64,000 bases of DNA from Deferribacter autotrophicus (GTDB lineage Bacteria > Chrysiogenota > Deferribacteres > Deferribacterales > Deferribacteraceae). This document shows, piece by piece, positions 1 through 9,711 of the stretch (within the stretch, counting starts at the first letter, position 1; each line of letters begins with the position of its first letter). The stretch spans positions 7,501 to 71,500 of the forward strand of contig NZ_VFJB01000003.1 of the NCBI RefSeq assembly GCF_008362905.1, written 5' to 3'. The notes beneath the pieces were generated by a model. That model ran no database searches and was not told the DNA's origin. It was given only the letters and a program-made list of their open reading frames with translations. The position numbers and the translations under genes are program-made.

Positions 1-2175
1 ATCGAGTGAAGTATTCGGATCAATAACAACCTTAATGCCATAACCTATTTCAACAGGTACCCCTCCTGATATGTCAGGTTTAGCAATTTGTTTTATCACG
101 GAATTCCCAGATGTTATTGTTATAGTACTTCCGTCATCAGAAAAATTCCATGTAGTATCAATCCCACCTGTATATTTCCCAACAAAAACAACATCCTTGT
201 TAACTTCAGGATAACCTATCCCCTGATTGTTTTCATTTAACTTTAGCGTCATTCTGCTTACACCGGCACGCAAATCTTCCACTACAAGTTGACCATTCTC
301 TATCCTCGCATCTACAGTATTGTCATAAAGAGATTCTATGAACTCCACAAAATCTTTGATCTTTTTAGTTGCTTGATATGAGGGGTAAGTGTCACTCCTT
401 GGGGTTGAAAACTGAACATCATTAGTATTTATAACTTTTGTATTAAAATAAGTATTATTATCCGGATCAATATTTACGTATTCCAAAACTAAATTAAATT
501 GTCCATCACCAAGTGTTCCGATATCTACTTTAGCTTTAATCGTGGTTGCTAAACCAGCATTTTTTAATGCCTCATTCAAATTTGCTTGAGCATTATCCCT
601 ATTCTGCTCTTCTGAACCACTACTAGGAGCATTAAAAACCACTTTCTGCCCATTTATTATAAGTTCAACATCACCACCAAAAGATATATCATTATGAACA
701 TTCTTTAGAGGTGATTCATATGTTGTTGAATCAAGCTGTTTAAATTCATCATATCCTATAAAAAACTTTCTCCCTTTCCCTGTTGCAACATAAGGAGGAT
801 CACCAGAACCTTGAATAAAACCCAGAGTATTATTTTCACTTCCTGTAACCTTTAATCTCACATATGCGCCAGCCCTTGTAGTAGCAAGCATCACTTTATC
901 ACCGTCAGCAAAGGCTTCGATCTCATTACCAAGCCCTTCCTGCTCAAGTTTCCTATTAAGCTCAAAAACCACATCCTCAATATTTTCATAAGCCCTTTTA
1001 TCCATCACAATAGAAACATTATAATTTCCATATTCAATCGTTATTGTCCTCTCTGCATCCGTGGCATTAGTCATATCAAGCTGAACATTTTCAGAACCCC
1101 ACAATTTTGCAATACCCACTGGAAACCCATTGTGATCTGTACCGCTTAACTCAATATAGTCTGCTGGTGATATATTTGCATTGTCAATATCAAGAAAATT
1201 GGTTGTTTCTGTTATTGACAAACCATTCACTGAATTGAAAACAGTACCTTTTAATACTCTATTAGTTTCAAGAAAAACTTCCTTTCCTGTTAGATTTAAT
1301 GTTACATCCTGACTATAACCGATTTTTGTGGTTATCTTACCATCATCACCATGATATCTGATGTCATCACCTGGCACATAATAAAAAGAGACTTTTGTAC
1401 TGTCAAAACTGCTAAAATCAACATCTGGTAATTTTATCCCAAAGCCAACTCCTGTATTAACGATCTGCCCAGGCTCATATTTTAATATCATATAACTATT
1501 TGCTATATTGCCATTTTTAGCCGATTCATCACTACCATTTGAATCAAAAAAAAGTTTTTTACCCGTTGAATCAACTATTTCAATTTTAATCAAATCATTC
1601 GATCCAATAACCTTTTCAATATTGACAGTATAATTACCTTCATCAAGCTCTTTTAAATCCGCAAAGGTTTTTTTCTTAACCACATCAATTTGAAAATTAT
1701 CCGTAGTCACCCCTTTTATCTGTTTTTCATCTGCAGCAAAAGGCTTTGTATCTGTTTTATAACCGGCAAATATATATCTACCAAGATAATTTGCATTCCC
1801 AATATCAACCAAACTATCTAAAATATTTTTAACATCACCTGCGAGGGCTTTTCTGCTAGTCTCATTTTGTGAAGCATTAATACCGGCAACAGCATATTCA
1901 TTCTTGGCTTTACTTATTAAACTTGAAGCATTTTGTAACTCGTTATCTTCATTGGTAATCCATGTGAGAGCATTTTCTGCATTTCTTTTGAATTGATCCA
2001 TTTCATCAATCATTCTTTGAATATTTATGGCACTAGCATAATAAACGGGATCACTTTCAGGATTTAAAAGATTTCTTCCTTTATTCACTTTATCATTTGC
2101 AACAGTCAATTTCTCAAGACTATTACTTATACTTCTCTGATTTTTCAGATAAAGCATATTAAAAGTTACTCTCAT
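1..2175 (-). CDS. flgL: Flagellar hook-filament junction protein FlgL (HAP3), partial at window edge
   Basis: Joins the hook to the filament outside the cell. Reading the minus strand from the ATG at 2173-2175 gives 725 codons with no stop, so the C-terminus lies beyond the left edge. The start MRVTFNMLYLKNQRS and the motif NPESDPVYYASAI about 40 residues later are typical of the FlgL D0/D1 helical region. FlgL is usually about 300-500 residues, so this one carries a large inserted middle domain, as do the flagellins of this window. It sits 10 nt after flgK with GGGGTTAG as ribosome site. Last gene seen of flgM-flgN-flgK-flgL. Confidence 0.9.
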   Translation of the reverse strand, partial: MRVTFNMLYLKNQRSISNSLEKLTVANDKVNKGRNLLNPESDPVYYASAINIQRMIDEMDQFKRNAENALTWITNEDNELQNASSLISKAKNEYAVAGINASQNETSRKALAGDVKNILDSLVDIGNANYLGRYIFAGYKTDTKPFAADEKQIKGVTTDNFQIDVVKKKTFADLKELDEGNYTVNIEKVIGSNDLIKIEIVDSTGKKLFFDSNGSDESAKNGNIANSYMILKYEPGQIVNTGVGFGIKLPDVDFSSFDSTKVSFYYVPGDDIRYHGDDGKITTKIGYSQDVTLNLTGKEVFLETNRVLKGTVFNSVNGLSITETTNFLDIDNANISPADYIELSGTDHNGFPVGIAKLWGSENVQLDMTNATDAERTITIEYGNYNVSIVMDKRAYENIEDVVFELNRKLEQEGLGNEIEAFADGDKVMLATTRAGAYVRLKVTGSENNTLGFIQGSGDPPYVATGKGRKFFIGYDEFKQLDSTTYESPLKNVHNDISFGGDVELIINGQKVVFNAPSSGSEEQNRDNAQANLNEALKNAGLATTIKAKVDIGTLGDGQFNLVLEYVNIDPDNNTYFNTKVINTNDVQFSTPRSDTYPSYQATKKIKDFVEFIESLYDNTVDARIENGQLVVEDLRAGVSRMTLKLNENNQGIGYPEVNKDVVFVGKYTGGIDTTWNFSDDGSTITITSGNSVIKQIAKPDISGGVPVEIGYGIKVVIDPNTSLD

Positions 2176-2185
2176 AAGCTAACCC

Positions 2186-3940
2186 CTATCGACCAACAAC
2201 ACCTGTCCCATTTATTAACCTATCAATCATCTGATCAACTGTAGTGATAAATCTTGCATTTGCTTCGTAAGCCTTTTGAAATTTTATCAAGTTTGTGAAC
2301 TCTTCATCCAGAGAAACACCTTTTACTTCTTCCAATTTAAGCTGTAACTGGTTTACCGCTTCTGTCTTGGCATCCACAAAAACATCTACCTGTCTCTTAT
2401 CACTGGCAATTTGTGCCACAAATACCGTATAAAAATCATCAAAACGTGCTCCGCCACTTTCAAAAACCTGCTCGTATTTCAAATTTGCAATTTCAAGAGC
2501 ATTGCTATTATCTCCAGGCTCACCGGTTTTACTTGTTGCGATAAAACGATTATCATTTTTGACAATATCATTTAGTTCAATTGTTTTTGCATCTGTGCCT
2601 TTAAAATAACCATACATTCCAAAAGCTGCCAAAATATTGGAGTTATCTTCGGAAAAACTAAAAGTATATCCATCTGCTGACTGTATTTTTAATTTATTCC
2701 CTTCTGCTAAATATGCCTGAATTAATCCCCCATTTGGATTACCATCAGCCTGAGATATCCTTTGTATCAGCGAATTAAGGCTATCCTCTTCTGGATCAAT
2801 ATCGATATCATAATCAGCTACTTTTAACCCTTCATCATTATACACAGATATCCTAAAAGTCCCTTTATTAACATCAAAAGGAAGTCTACCAGGATCTTCG
2901 CTAAATTTATAAGATGGGTTTTCAACATAATTCGTAGAAGTGATTTGTGTAAGACGTTCCAGCCCTTGCCCCAAAGCATGTATCTGATTTGTTTTTAATA
3001 TCAAATTCTTGGCAAATTCATCCAATGTATCAAGATATCCTTTCAATATATCATCTCTACTTTTTAATTCAGCATACAACCTTCCTGAAGTAATTTTATC
3101 ACTGACATTTACCTGAGGTTTATCAATAAGTTTTGCTCCCCAATAAATATCGTAGTGACCATTGTTATTTTCGTTTTCTACTGAATATAATTTATTTGCA
3201 GTCGCTCCATCCACAATAGAAATACCACCAATGAATACACTAAGTTGACCATCAGATCTTTCAAATGTACTTACATTGGCAAGTTCGGCCATTTTGTTTA
3301 AAAGTAATTCCCTTTTATCCCGCAAATCATTGGCATGATCACCGGCTGCTTCTGTTTTCGCTATTTGATAATTCAAATACGCTATATTTTCTGCTAAGTC
3401 GTTTATCTCTTTTACATATTCCTCTATATTTTTATCGGATTGCTCTCTAATACTTTCAATGGCACCATACCCTTCATGAATCTTTTGAATCAAAGTATCT
3501 GTCTTCTCTATCAATGTTATTCTTTTTACGGTAGCTTCATCAGAGGCATCAGGTGCAGTATTGGCAAGATCAGCCCAGGCATTAAAATAATCCTTTAGTG
3601 CATCTCCCAGTCCTGAACCGGCTTCCAACTCATTGAAATAAATCTCTACGCTTTGCAAAGATTGCTGTAAGCTTTCGTAATATTTTAATGTAGAATTTGA
3701 GTTCCTTAAATTTTTTGCAAGCACTTCATCATATGTCCTTTCGACTCCAGCAATACGAGCTCCTCTTCCAAATGGTCCAGGATGAACAAGTAGAGGGATT
3801 TCTGTTTCTATACTTACTCTTTGCCTTGAATAACCTTCCGTATTGACATTGGCAATATTATGCCCCGTAACATCTATCCCAGCTTGTGAAACCATTAACC
3901 CAGATACACCGGTTTGAAAAATTCCGAATATATTGGACAT
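2186..3940 (-). CDS. flgK: Flagellar hook-associated protein FlgK (HAP1)
   Basis: First junction protein between hook and filament. The N-terminus (GIFQTGVSGLMVSQAGIDV, then GHNIANVNTEGYSRQRV) is the rod/hook/HAP signature. The C-terminus (LDEEFTNLIKFQKAYEANARF, about residues 545-565) is the matching FlgK D0 helix. 584 aa is normal for the family. AGGTGA lies just before the ATG. It follows flgN by 9 nt, its usual place after its export chaperone. Confidence 0.97.
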   Translation of the reverse strand: MSNIFGIFQTGVSGLMVSQAGIDVTGHNIANVNTEGYSRQRVSIETEIPLLVHPGPFGRGARIAGVERTYDEVLAKNLRNSNSTLKYYESLQQSLQSVEIYFNELEAGSGLGDALKDYFNAWADLANTAPDASDEATVKRITLIEKTDTLIQKIHEGYGAIESIREQSDKNIEEYVKEINDLAENIAYLNYQIAKTEAAGDHANDLRDKRELLLNKMAELANVSTFERSDGQLSVFIGGISIVDGATANKLYSVENENNNGHYDIYWGAKLIDKPQVNVSDKITSGRLYAELKSRDDILKGYLDTLDEFAKNLILKTNQIHALGQGLERLTQITSTNYVENPSYKFSEDPGRLPFDVNKGTFRISVYNDEGLKVADYDIDIDPEEDSLNSLIQRISQADGNPNGGLIQAYLAEGNKLKIQSADGYTFSFSEDNSNILAAFGMYGYFKGTDAKTIELNDIVKNDNRFIATSKTGEPGDNSNALEIANLKYEQVFESGGARFDDFYTVFVAQIASDKRQVDVFVDAKTEAVNQLQLKLEEVKGVSLDEEFTNLIKFQKAYEANARFITTVDQMIDRLINGTGVVGR

Positions 3941-3949
3941 AAATCACCT

Positions 3950-4435
3950 TTAAAGATTTTTATCTATTGCTGTCTTATATGCTGTACTTGCATTATAATT
4001 TCTTGTATACGAAGCTTTATTTTCAGTTATACCAATTTGATTGAAAAAGTCAGAAATTAGTTTAAGATTAGTATTATAAAGAATCTTTATTTTCTTGTTT
4101 TCTATAGCAATTTTCTCAGTAATCTCTAAAATCTCATCGCTGATACTTCTAAGTGTTTCTTTTTTTTCATCATCCACCAAAACTTTTAAAATCTCCGAAA
4201 GTGTAATACTATCTTTACCAAGTGATCTGGAGATTTTTTGCTCTACCTTTCTACGCGCCTCCTCAAGCATTTTTTCTTTATAAAAGAAAGTATCTTTAAT
4301 TTTTGGGAGCTCCATCATTTTATCAACATCCCAATTGATAATATATTCTTTTTCCCGTAATAACAGGTCGTAAAGCTCCTTATATAAATCACGCTGAGCA
4401 GTGAGCACACCTATAAGGTTCTGGATTGTCTCCAT
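3950..4435 (-). CDS. flgN: FlgN-family flagellar export chaperone
   Basis: 161 aa, almost entirely helical and charged, starting METIQNLIGVLTAQRDLYKELYDLL. FlgN-family proteins bind the hook-associated proteins FlgK and FlgL in the cytoplasm and deliver them to the export gate. Sequence similarity in this family is low, so the call rests on size, helix pattern and position between flgM and flgK. Little else could sit here. Confidence 0.85.
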   Translation of the reverse strand: METIQNLIGVLTAQRDLYKELYDLLLREKEYIINWDVDKMMELPKIKDTFFYKEKMLEEARRKVEQKISRSLGKDSITLSEILKVLVDDEKKETLRSISDEILEITEKIAIENKKIKILYNTNLKLISDFFNQIGITENKASYTRNYNASTAYKTAIDKNL

Positions 4436-4476
4436 CCTTTCCTCCGTTGTAATTGTCCTAAATTTGCTAGCTACAG

Positions 4477-4773
4477 TTAGAAGAGGTTGTCTATGGCAAG
4501 GTTGACTATTTTTTCAGCGACTTTTTTACCACTTATATCGTATGTGCCGGATTCTATTTGCTCTTTAATATTCTTAACTTTTTCTATCCTTACATCAGAA
4601 GCATTTTTTAACTTAATTTTTAAAGTATCTACTTCTTTTTTTGCTCTGGAGATTTCTACTCTGTCCTGTTTTTTTAATTGTACGCTATCCCTATCTTTCT
4701 TTTCCAGCTCTTTTTGCTTATCCAACCTAGCAAGACTTTCATAGCCCAATCTTACTTTGTCCTCAATCCTCAT
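4477..4773 (-). CDS. flgM: Anti-sigma-28 factor FlgM
   Basis: 98 aa. FlgM holds sigma-28 (FliA) inactive until it is exported through the finished hook. The C-terminal half (RVEISRAKKEVDTLKIKL, then VEKIKEQI...GTYDISGKKVAEKIVNLAI) matches the sigma-binding helices and the ESGTYDI/GKKVAEK motif of the family. The middle is rich in Lys/Asp. It is first in the flgM-flgN-flgK-flgL group, behind a sigma-54-type promoter. A TCCAG-cttaa-CTGGA hairpin in the leader lies next to its ribosome site. Confidence 0.93.
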   Translation of the reverse strand: MRIEDKVRLGYESLARLDKQKELEKKDRDSVQLKKQDRVEISRAKKEVDTLKIKLKNASDVRIEKVKNIKEQIESGTYDISGKKVAEKIVNLAIDNLF

Positions 4774-4881
4774 CTTTTCCTCCAGCTCCAGCTTAACTGG
4801 AATATCGGCACATACTTAAAAAACTTTAGCAAAAATCCCTGCATTAAACAACCTCTTTTAACTGCATCTAGTTCTATACAA

Positions 4882-4896
4882 GCAACCCTTATGCCA
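4882..4896 (-). promoter_or_regulatory. Sigma-54 promoter for flgM-flgN-flgK-flgL
   Basis: On the minus strand TGGCATAAGGGTTGC gives the -24 GG and -12 GC with the exact 10-nt gap required by RpoN, plus TGGCA and TTGC. It overlaps the last codons of flgJ and would start RNA near 4870, about 97 nt before flgM. RpoN dependence of hook-stage genes is common in flagellated bacteria. The assignment is by motif only. Confidence 0.75.
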
Positions 4897-5239
4897 ACAA
4901 ATCACTTATAAATTGTCCGGATACTGAAACATTTTTTCCATTATTCTGGTAATTTTTTCCCTTATCCTGCAAAATACCTCTTGATAAAAAGTCGAACAAA
5001 ATATCCTTTATCCCTCCCTCACTTTTTTCTGCTGCCACTTTTGACACTTCCACGTAAAACATATCTTTATAAATATCATCAGCTACAGATTGAGGTAACA
5101 AATTGCTTTTAAATGTGTTTTTAGAAGTTTTCAAAATTTCATGGTAAAATAATGACTCGAAATCAGCACATGCTTTTTTTAGTTTTTCAAGTTTCACATT
5201 ATCATTTACAACATTCTTTATTGCATCCACTCTCATCAT
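4889..5239 (-). CDS. flgJ: FlgJ-type rod assembly protein, N-terminal domain only
   Basis: 116 aa. Matches the rod-capping N-terminal domain of FlgJ (KKACADFESLFYHEILKTSKNTF ... VADDIYKDMFYVEVSKVAAE, motif ESxFxxxMLK-like). The muramidase domain of gamma-proteobacterial FlgJ is absent, as in many other phyla, so a separate enzyme must open the wall for the rod. Its ATG overlaps the flgI TGA, suggesting translational coupling. Its 3' end overlaps the flgM promoter. Confidence 0.88.
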   Translation of the reverse strand: MMRVDAIKNVVNDNVKLEKLKKACADFESLFYHEILKTSKNTFKSNLLPQSVADDIYKDMFYVEVSKVAAEKSEGGIKDILFDFLSRGILQDKGKNYQNNGKNVSVSGQFISDLLA

Positions 5240-6327
5240 ATTATCTCCAATTCACCCTGCAAAGCACCTGCAGCTTTTATTGCCTGTAAAATAGCTATTA
5301 AATCTCTTGGAGAAACTCCCAAAGAGTTAAGGGCTTTTACCAAATCACTAATTCTTACACCCTCAGGAATAACCATTAATCTTGCATCCTCTTCTTTGAC
5401 TTCAACATCTTTTTGCCTAACCACAGCTGTTTGCCCTCGTGTAAAAGGCTCTGGCTGACTAATTTCCACCGTATCTGTAATTTTAATTGTCAAATTTCCA
5501 TGGGAAACAGCCACTGTGCTTATCCTCACATCAGAGCCCATTACAATGGTACCTGTCCTTTCATCTACTACCACTTTTGATGAAGGCTCAGGATCTATTT
5601 CCAAACGAAGTACTTTGTCTAGAAAGTCGTAAAAATTATCTCTATAATTTTCAGGGACAAACACTTTAATAGTCTTTGGTGAATCCACCATAGCTATATT
5701 AGTTTTAAAAAAACTATTTATAACGTTTTTTGCTTTAACCAAATCAGAAATACTATCTCTTTCAAACGCTAAAGTGATATAATCTTGATCCAAGCTAAAA
5801 GGGATCTCTTTCTCCACCATAGCACCATTCGGAATTCTACCTACAGTGGGATGATTTTTCACTGTACCACCGCCACCAGCCGAAACATTCAACCCTCCTA
5901 CAGAAAGAGGACCTTGAGCCACAGCATAAATCTTACCATCCGGGCCTGCTAGTGGTGTCATTAGCAATGTGCCGCCCTCAAGACTTTTGGCATCACCGAT
6001 AGAAGAAACAGTTACATCAACTCTAGTACCTGCCTTTGCAAATGGTGGTAATTTTGCTGTCACCATTACTGCGGCTACGTTTTTAACTTTAACCTTCTTC
6101 TTATCAACGGTAATACCCATTCTATCCAACATATTGACAAGTGACTGGATAGTAAACTCAGTCCCAGATTTGTCACCAGTGCCGTTCAAACCCACTACAA
6201 GGCCATAACCAATTAACTGATTATCTCTAATACCGCTCACTTTGGCTATTTCTCTAATCTTAACAAGGGCATAAACATTATAAGTGAAAAATAACGCTAT
6301 AATAATCGCTAAAAATCTAACTCTCAT
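5236..6327 (-). CDS. flgI: Flagellar P-ring protein FlgI
   Basis: Forms the periplasmic P ring around the rod. Starts with a signal peptide (MRVRFLAIIIALFFTYNVYA), then KIREIAKVSGIRDNQLIGYGLV and GLNGTGDK, both hallmarks of FlgI. It ends GVSPRDLIAILQAIKAAGAL, also family-typical. An in-frame GTG lies one codon upstream, but the ATG at 6327 is better spaced from the GGAGG. Length about 363 aa is normal. Second gene of flgH-flgI-flgJ. Confidence 0.97.
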   Translation of the reverse strand: MRVRFLAIIIALFFTYNVYALVKIREIAKVSGIRDNQLIGYGLVVGLNGTGDKSGTEFTIQSLVNMLDRMGITVDKKKVKVKNVAAVMVTAKLPPFAKAGTRVDVTVSSIGDAKSLEGGTLLMTPLAGPDGKIYAVAQGPLSVGGLNVSAGGGGTVKNHPTVGRIPNGAMVEKEIPFSLDQDYITLAFERDSISDLVKAKNVINSFFKTNIAMVDSPKTIKVFVPENYRDNFYDFLDKVLRLEIDPEPSSKVVVDERTGTIVMGSDVRISTVAVSHGNLTIKITDTVEISQPEPFTRGQTAVVRQKDVEVKEEDARLMVIPEGVRISDLVKALNSLGVSPRDLIAILQAIKAAGALQGELEII

Positions 6328-6336
6328 CACACCCTC

Positions 6337-7044
6337 CTAAAATGGCCATACCCAGTCAATGACAGATGCAAGCCATCCTTTTTTATTTGCATCTGTCAGC
6401 ATCCCTTTTCCACTGTATGTAATCTGAGCATCTGCTATTGCAGTAGATAGTACAGTATTGTTAGCATCAATATCTTTTTGCCTTATCACACCCTTAACTG
6501 AAATTACCTGCTTTTCCTGATCCACTACAATCTCACGATGTCCTTCAATTACTAAATTACCTGATGGTAATACATCAATAACCCGGGCAGCAATCGTGGC
6601 AGTCACTGTATCAGACTTCTGTTTTTGGCCTTTTCCACTAAATGAGTTATTTGTACTCGCATCTATGTTTGGATCGAACTTATTCCCAGAATTTAGAAAA
6701 TTAGTCATCCCAAAATGCGTAGGTAATCCTAATAAGCTTGTTATTCCTGTTTTATAGCTTGTAGATTTGCTAGTTTTAACTGTATTTGAATTTGATGCAG
6801 AAGATGACTCAATAATTTTCACTATAACAATATCCCCCACCTTTCTTCCTTTATAATCAAGAAAAAATGTCCCATAGCTGCCCATATCTGTCCATAAAGA
6901 TGGAGAAGGTTTCTTTGATGCCTGATACTTTCTGTATTCCTCTATCTCTTTTTTATAATCAGTTGTAGGAACCTCTGTTACAACCTTTTTGGCACACCCT
7001 GAAAAAAGTAAGGCAGCTATTAAAAATGTAACCATCCTTTTCAT
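6337..7044 (-). CDS. flgH: Flagellar L-ring lipoprotein FlgH
   Basis: Outer-membrane L-ring subunit. The N-terminus MKRMVTFLIAALLFSGCAKK has a lipobox (FSGC), so Cys17 should be lipidated. Further on, GDIVIVKIIESSSASNSN and the C-terminal GVIRQKDIDANNTVLSTAIADAQI are the FlgH core. 235 aa fits. It is separated from flgA by a 212-bp gap holding a promoter and a heptamer array, so it may be transcribed partly on its own. Confidence 0.96.
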   Translation of the reverse strand: MKRMVTFLIAALLFSGCAKKVVTEVPTTDYKKEIEEYRKYQASKKPSPSLWTDMGSYGTFFLDYKGRKVGDIVIVKIIESSSASNSNTVKTSKSTSYKTGITSLLGLPTHFGMTNFLNSGNKFDPNIDASTNNSFSGKGQKQKSDTVTATIAARVIDVLPSGNLVIEGHREIVVDQEKQVISVKGVIRQKDIDANNTVLSTAIADAQITYSGKGMLTDANKKGWLASVIDWVWPF

Positions 7045-7078
7045 ATCTACCCCTCACAAACCTTTTTTGTATTATTAA

Positions 7079-7093
7079 GCAACATGCTTGCCA
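7079..7093 (-). promoter_or_regulatory. Sigma-54 promoter for flgH-flgI-flgJ
   Basis: Minus-strand TGGCAAGCATGTTGC has TGGCA and TTGC with GG and GC ten bases apart, the RpoN spacing. It lies 35 bp before flgH. This makes the ring genes independent of the flgF-flgG-flgA message, which otherwise would have to read through the repeat array between flgA and flgH. Confidence 0.7.
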
Positions 7094-7202
7094 AAATTTG
7101 TAGATTGAAAATAAGAAAATTTTTCCCTTGATGAATAGATCTTGTATTTTTAGTAATCAGTATGGAATGTAACCCATACTACTTATACACCCTTGCTCCC
7201 AG

Positions 7203-7251
7203 CTTTGAACCTTGAACATTGAACTTTGAACTTTGAACCTTGAACTTTGAA
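7203..7251 (+). repeat. NTTGAAC heptamer array, 7 units
   Basis: Seven head-to-tail 7-bp units of the form c(t/c/a)ttgaa. The array ends 5 bp from the flgA stop codon, inside the flgA-flgH gap. The same unit in the same orientation recurs at 14367, 14487, 21936 and 29678. Apart from this array and the flgH promoter nothing else was found in 7045-7256. Confidence 0.9.
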
Positions 7252-7256
7252 CTTTT

Positions 7257-8117
7257 TCAATAATCCAATATAATTGCTCTTTTATCTCCAACATATTTAG
7301 CAATGACAAATTTACCTGACGATGGATTTTTCACTTTGACAACATTGCCAATATATGCATTTTGTTCCAAAATCCCTTTTGTAACAGCTATGATACTGGC
7401 ACTTTTATAAATCAGTTTTACATAATCTCCTTTAAATGCATCAGGTTTTTTTATTACATATTTATCGGTAACTATTCTATTTGTCGGGATGGTCCTTGAT
7501 GCAATATACTCATCAATATCCATTACAGGCTCTCCTAGCAACCTTGTAATCTCCACACGCTTTTTTACAACTTTATTGCTAATAGGCTCGTTCTTTTTTA
7601 TACGTTCTTTTGATACAAAAACTTCCTTATATCCTTTAACGTATGCATATATCCTGTAATTCTTATACCCATTCGATAACAAATAATATACAGAACCTAA
7701 TCTATCATTATTCATAAAATTCAATCTCAAATCATTTATATTGGCAAAATAAATCCCTTTATTCATACTAATTTTTTCAATACTTATTTCAATATCAGGA
7801 AAACTTTTCCTGTACAGATTAGCAATCAATTGTTGCACAATTTCTTCTGTTACAAGTTTACCCTTTCTTTTCACCACAATTTTCTTAATAGAATTTAACT
7901 TTGGTTTTAATCCTGGATTCTGTTTAAGTATCTTTTGTAGAACGGAATATTGTAGTATTTTTTCATCACCTGGAGCAAAATTGCATGTCAATTTGCTATT
8001 ATCACCATTTACAAACAAATCACTGTAAAGGAGACAATCTCTATCAATAACAATCTCACTCCCAAAAACTATACTACCATATAAAAATATTATTAAAGTT
8101 AGCAAAACCTTTTTCAT
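7257..8117 (-). CDS. flgA: Flagellar P-ring assembly chaperone FlgA
   Basis: 286 aa periplasmic protein with signal peptide (MKKVLLTLIIFLYGSIVFGS). FlgA helps FlgI polymerise into the P ring. The C-terminal half has the SAF-type region: REIPTNRIVTDKYV-like segment, DYVKLIYKSASIIAVTKGILEQNA, and VGNVVKVKNPSSGKFVIAKYVG, the last being the FlgA signature. Follows flgG by 14 nt. Confidence 0.92.
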   Translation of the reverse strand: MKKVLLTLIIFLYGSIVFGSEIVIDRDCLLYSDLFVNGDNSKLTCNFAPGDEKILQYSVLQKILKQNPGLKPKLNSIKKIVVKRKGKLVTEEIVQQLIANLYRKSFPDIEISIEKISMNKGIYFANINDLRLNFMNNDRLGSVYYLLSNGYKNYRIYAYVKGYKEVFVSKERIKKNEPISNKVVKKRVEITRLLGEPVMDIDEYIASRTIPTNRIVTDKYVIKKPDAFKGDYVKLIYKSASIIAVTKGILEQNAYIGNVVKVKNPSSGKFVIAKYVGDKRAIILDY

Positions 8118-8131
8118 TGTTGCCTCAGACT

Positions 8132-8920
8132 CTACCTCTTCAGATTATTCACAATTTGAAGCATTTCATCTCCGGTCTGAATAGCCTTCGAATTGATTTC
8201 ATAAGCTCTTTGTCCAGTAATCAGATTTACCATCTCCTCCACCACATTTACGTTACTCATCTCCAAAATACCCTGAGCAATCGTACCAAGCCCTTCTTCT
8301 CCTGGCACACCAGTAATCGGCTCACCGCTCGCTGCTGTTTGGAGATAAATATTTTTACCAATTGAACGTAAACCTGAAGGGTTTATAAATTTTGCAAGCT
8401 CAATCTGACCAAGCTCTGTGGGTTCAGCCTCACCTGGCAATGTGACTGAAACTGTGCCATCTTCACCCACAATTATTTCAAGGGCATTTTCAGGTATCGC
8501 AATATTTGGCTCCAAAAGATAACCTTCTGCGGTAACAAGATTACCATCAGCGTCTATTTTAAAGGAACCATTCCTTGTATAACCAATTGTACCGTCAGGT
8601 AACGTTACCTGAAAAAAGCCATCCCCTTCGATCGTCAAATCAAGGGGATTTCCTGTTTGCTGAAAATTGCCTTGAGAAAATATTTTTTCTGTGGAAACCA
8701 CTTTTGAGCCAAGACCTATTTGAATCCCAGTTGGATGATTTATACCTGTAGCTGTCACAGCACCTGCAGGCCTAATCTCCTGATATAAAAGATCTTCAAA
8801 ATTGACTCTAGATTTTTTAAATCCTGCTGTGTTAACATTTGCAAGATTGTTTGCAATGTTATCAATATTTATTTGCTGAGTTGTCATACCACTTGCTGCA
8901 GTCCAAAGTGTCCTAAGCAT
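8132..8920 (-). CDS. flgG: Flagellar distal rod protein FlgG
   Basis: 262 aa, the normal length. [20 protein letters not shown] and [24 protein letters not shown] are the distal-rod N-terminus; [25 protein letters not shown] and [19 protein letters not shown] are the C-terminus. It keeps the FlgG-specific insert near residues 40-60. TAGGAGG precedes the ATG. Lies 26 nt after flgF. Confidence 0.98.
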   Translation of the reverse strand: MLRTLWTAASGMTTQQINIDNIANNLANVNTAGFKKSRVNFEDLLYQEIRPAGAVTATGINHPTGIQIGLGSKVVSTEKIFSQGNFQQTGNPLDLTIEGDGFFQVTLPDGTIGYTRNGSFKIDADGNLVTAEGYLLEPNIAIPENALEIIVGEDGTVSVTLPGEAEPTELGQIELAKFINPSGLRSIGKNIYLQTAASGEPITGVPGEEGLGTIAQGILEMSNVNVVEEMVNLITGQRAYEINSKAIQTGDEMLQIVNNLKR

Positions 8921-8946
8921 AACTACCTCCTAATCTTTTCAAAAAA

Positions 8947-9711
8947 CTAAGCCAATCTTCCAATATCATTGGAAGTTTTACTATTTATTTCATCAATGGT
9001 CTGCACTACTTTCTGATAAGTTTCAAATCCCCTCATAGTCTCAATCATAGTCACCATCTCTTTAATGGGATTTACATTGCTTTCCTCAAGAAATCCTTGT
9101 CTAACTCCAGGATTTTCAGATTCTTCAGGCATAAAACCGATGGCAGCATATAAGTTTCTACCCATTTTTTGTAATGTTGATGGATTCTCCACTTCTGCAA
9201 GAAACAATTGCTCTATAACAGCCCCGTTAACCACAATCTCACCATTTGGAGTAATGGTAACATCACCATCAGGAATAATTATCCCATTGGTATTCTCAAA
9301 GTTTCTTGATAAGACAGGATATCCATCTTGGGTAACCAATCTCCTGTTTTGATCAAGGGTAAAGTGCCCATCTCTAGTAAATCTGATACCATAAGGAGTG
9401 TCCACTGCAAAAAACACATTTTTATTTTCCAATGCTAAATCAAATCTATTACCTGTCTGTCTCAAATTTCCAGGAGAAAAGTCAGTATACAATGAATCAA
9501 GCTTTACAGTTTTATTTATTGTTTTGTTATACTCAGTACTTCTAATAAAATCTTGCGGCACCCTTTTATCATCATACAAATAATTACTAAAAATAGTTTC
9601 ATCTCTTTTAAATGATGTGGTGTTGATATTAGCAAGATTATTACTAATCACTTCCATTCTTCTTGACTGTGCAAGGAGACCACTTGTGGCTACATACAAA
9701 CCGTTTAACAT
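8947..9711 (-). CDS. flgF: Flagellar proximal rod protein FlgF
   Basis: 254 aa flagellar basal-body rod protein of the FlgF/FlgG group. N-terminus MLNGLYVATSGLLAQSRRME and NNLANINTTSFKRDE; C-terminus GFLEESNVNPIKEMVTMIETMRGFETY. Placed before flgG and less similar to distal rod sequences, hence FlgF. Its ATG comes directly after the stop codon of the preceding lipoprotein gene, which implies coupled translation. Confidence 0.93.
   Translation of the reverse strand: MLNGLYVATSGLLAQSRRMEVISNNLANINTTSFKRDETIFSNYLYDDKRVPQDFIRSTEYNKTINKTVKLDSLYTDFSPGNLRQTGNRFDLALENKNVFFAVDTPYGIRFTRDGHFTLDQNRRLVTQDGYPVLSRNFENTNGIIIPDGDVTITPNGEIVVNGAVIEQLFLAEVENPSTLQKMGRNLYAAIGFMPEESENPGVRQGFLEESNVNPIKEMVTMIETMRGFETYQKVVQTIDEINSKTSNDIGRLA

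Noticed and set aside
4487-4744. Plus-strand frames opposite flagellar genes, and similar shadows opposite hslU, dnaX, fab and che genes.
   Set aside because: They lie antisense to well-recognised genes with no ribosome site and Ser/Phe-rich composition typical of antisense frames.
7203-7251. Heptamer array as a CRISPR-like or protein-binding iteron origin.
   Set aside because: Units are 7 bp without spacers and recur at several unrelated sites; no replication genes nearby.
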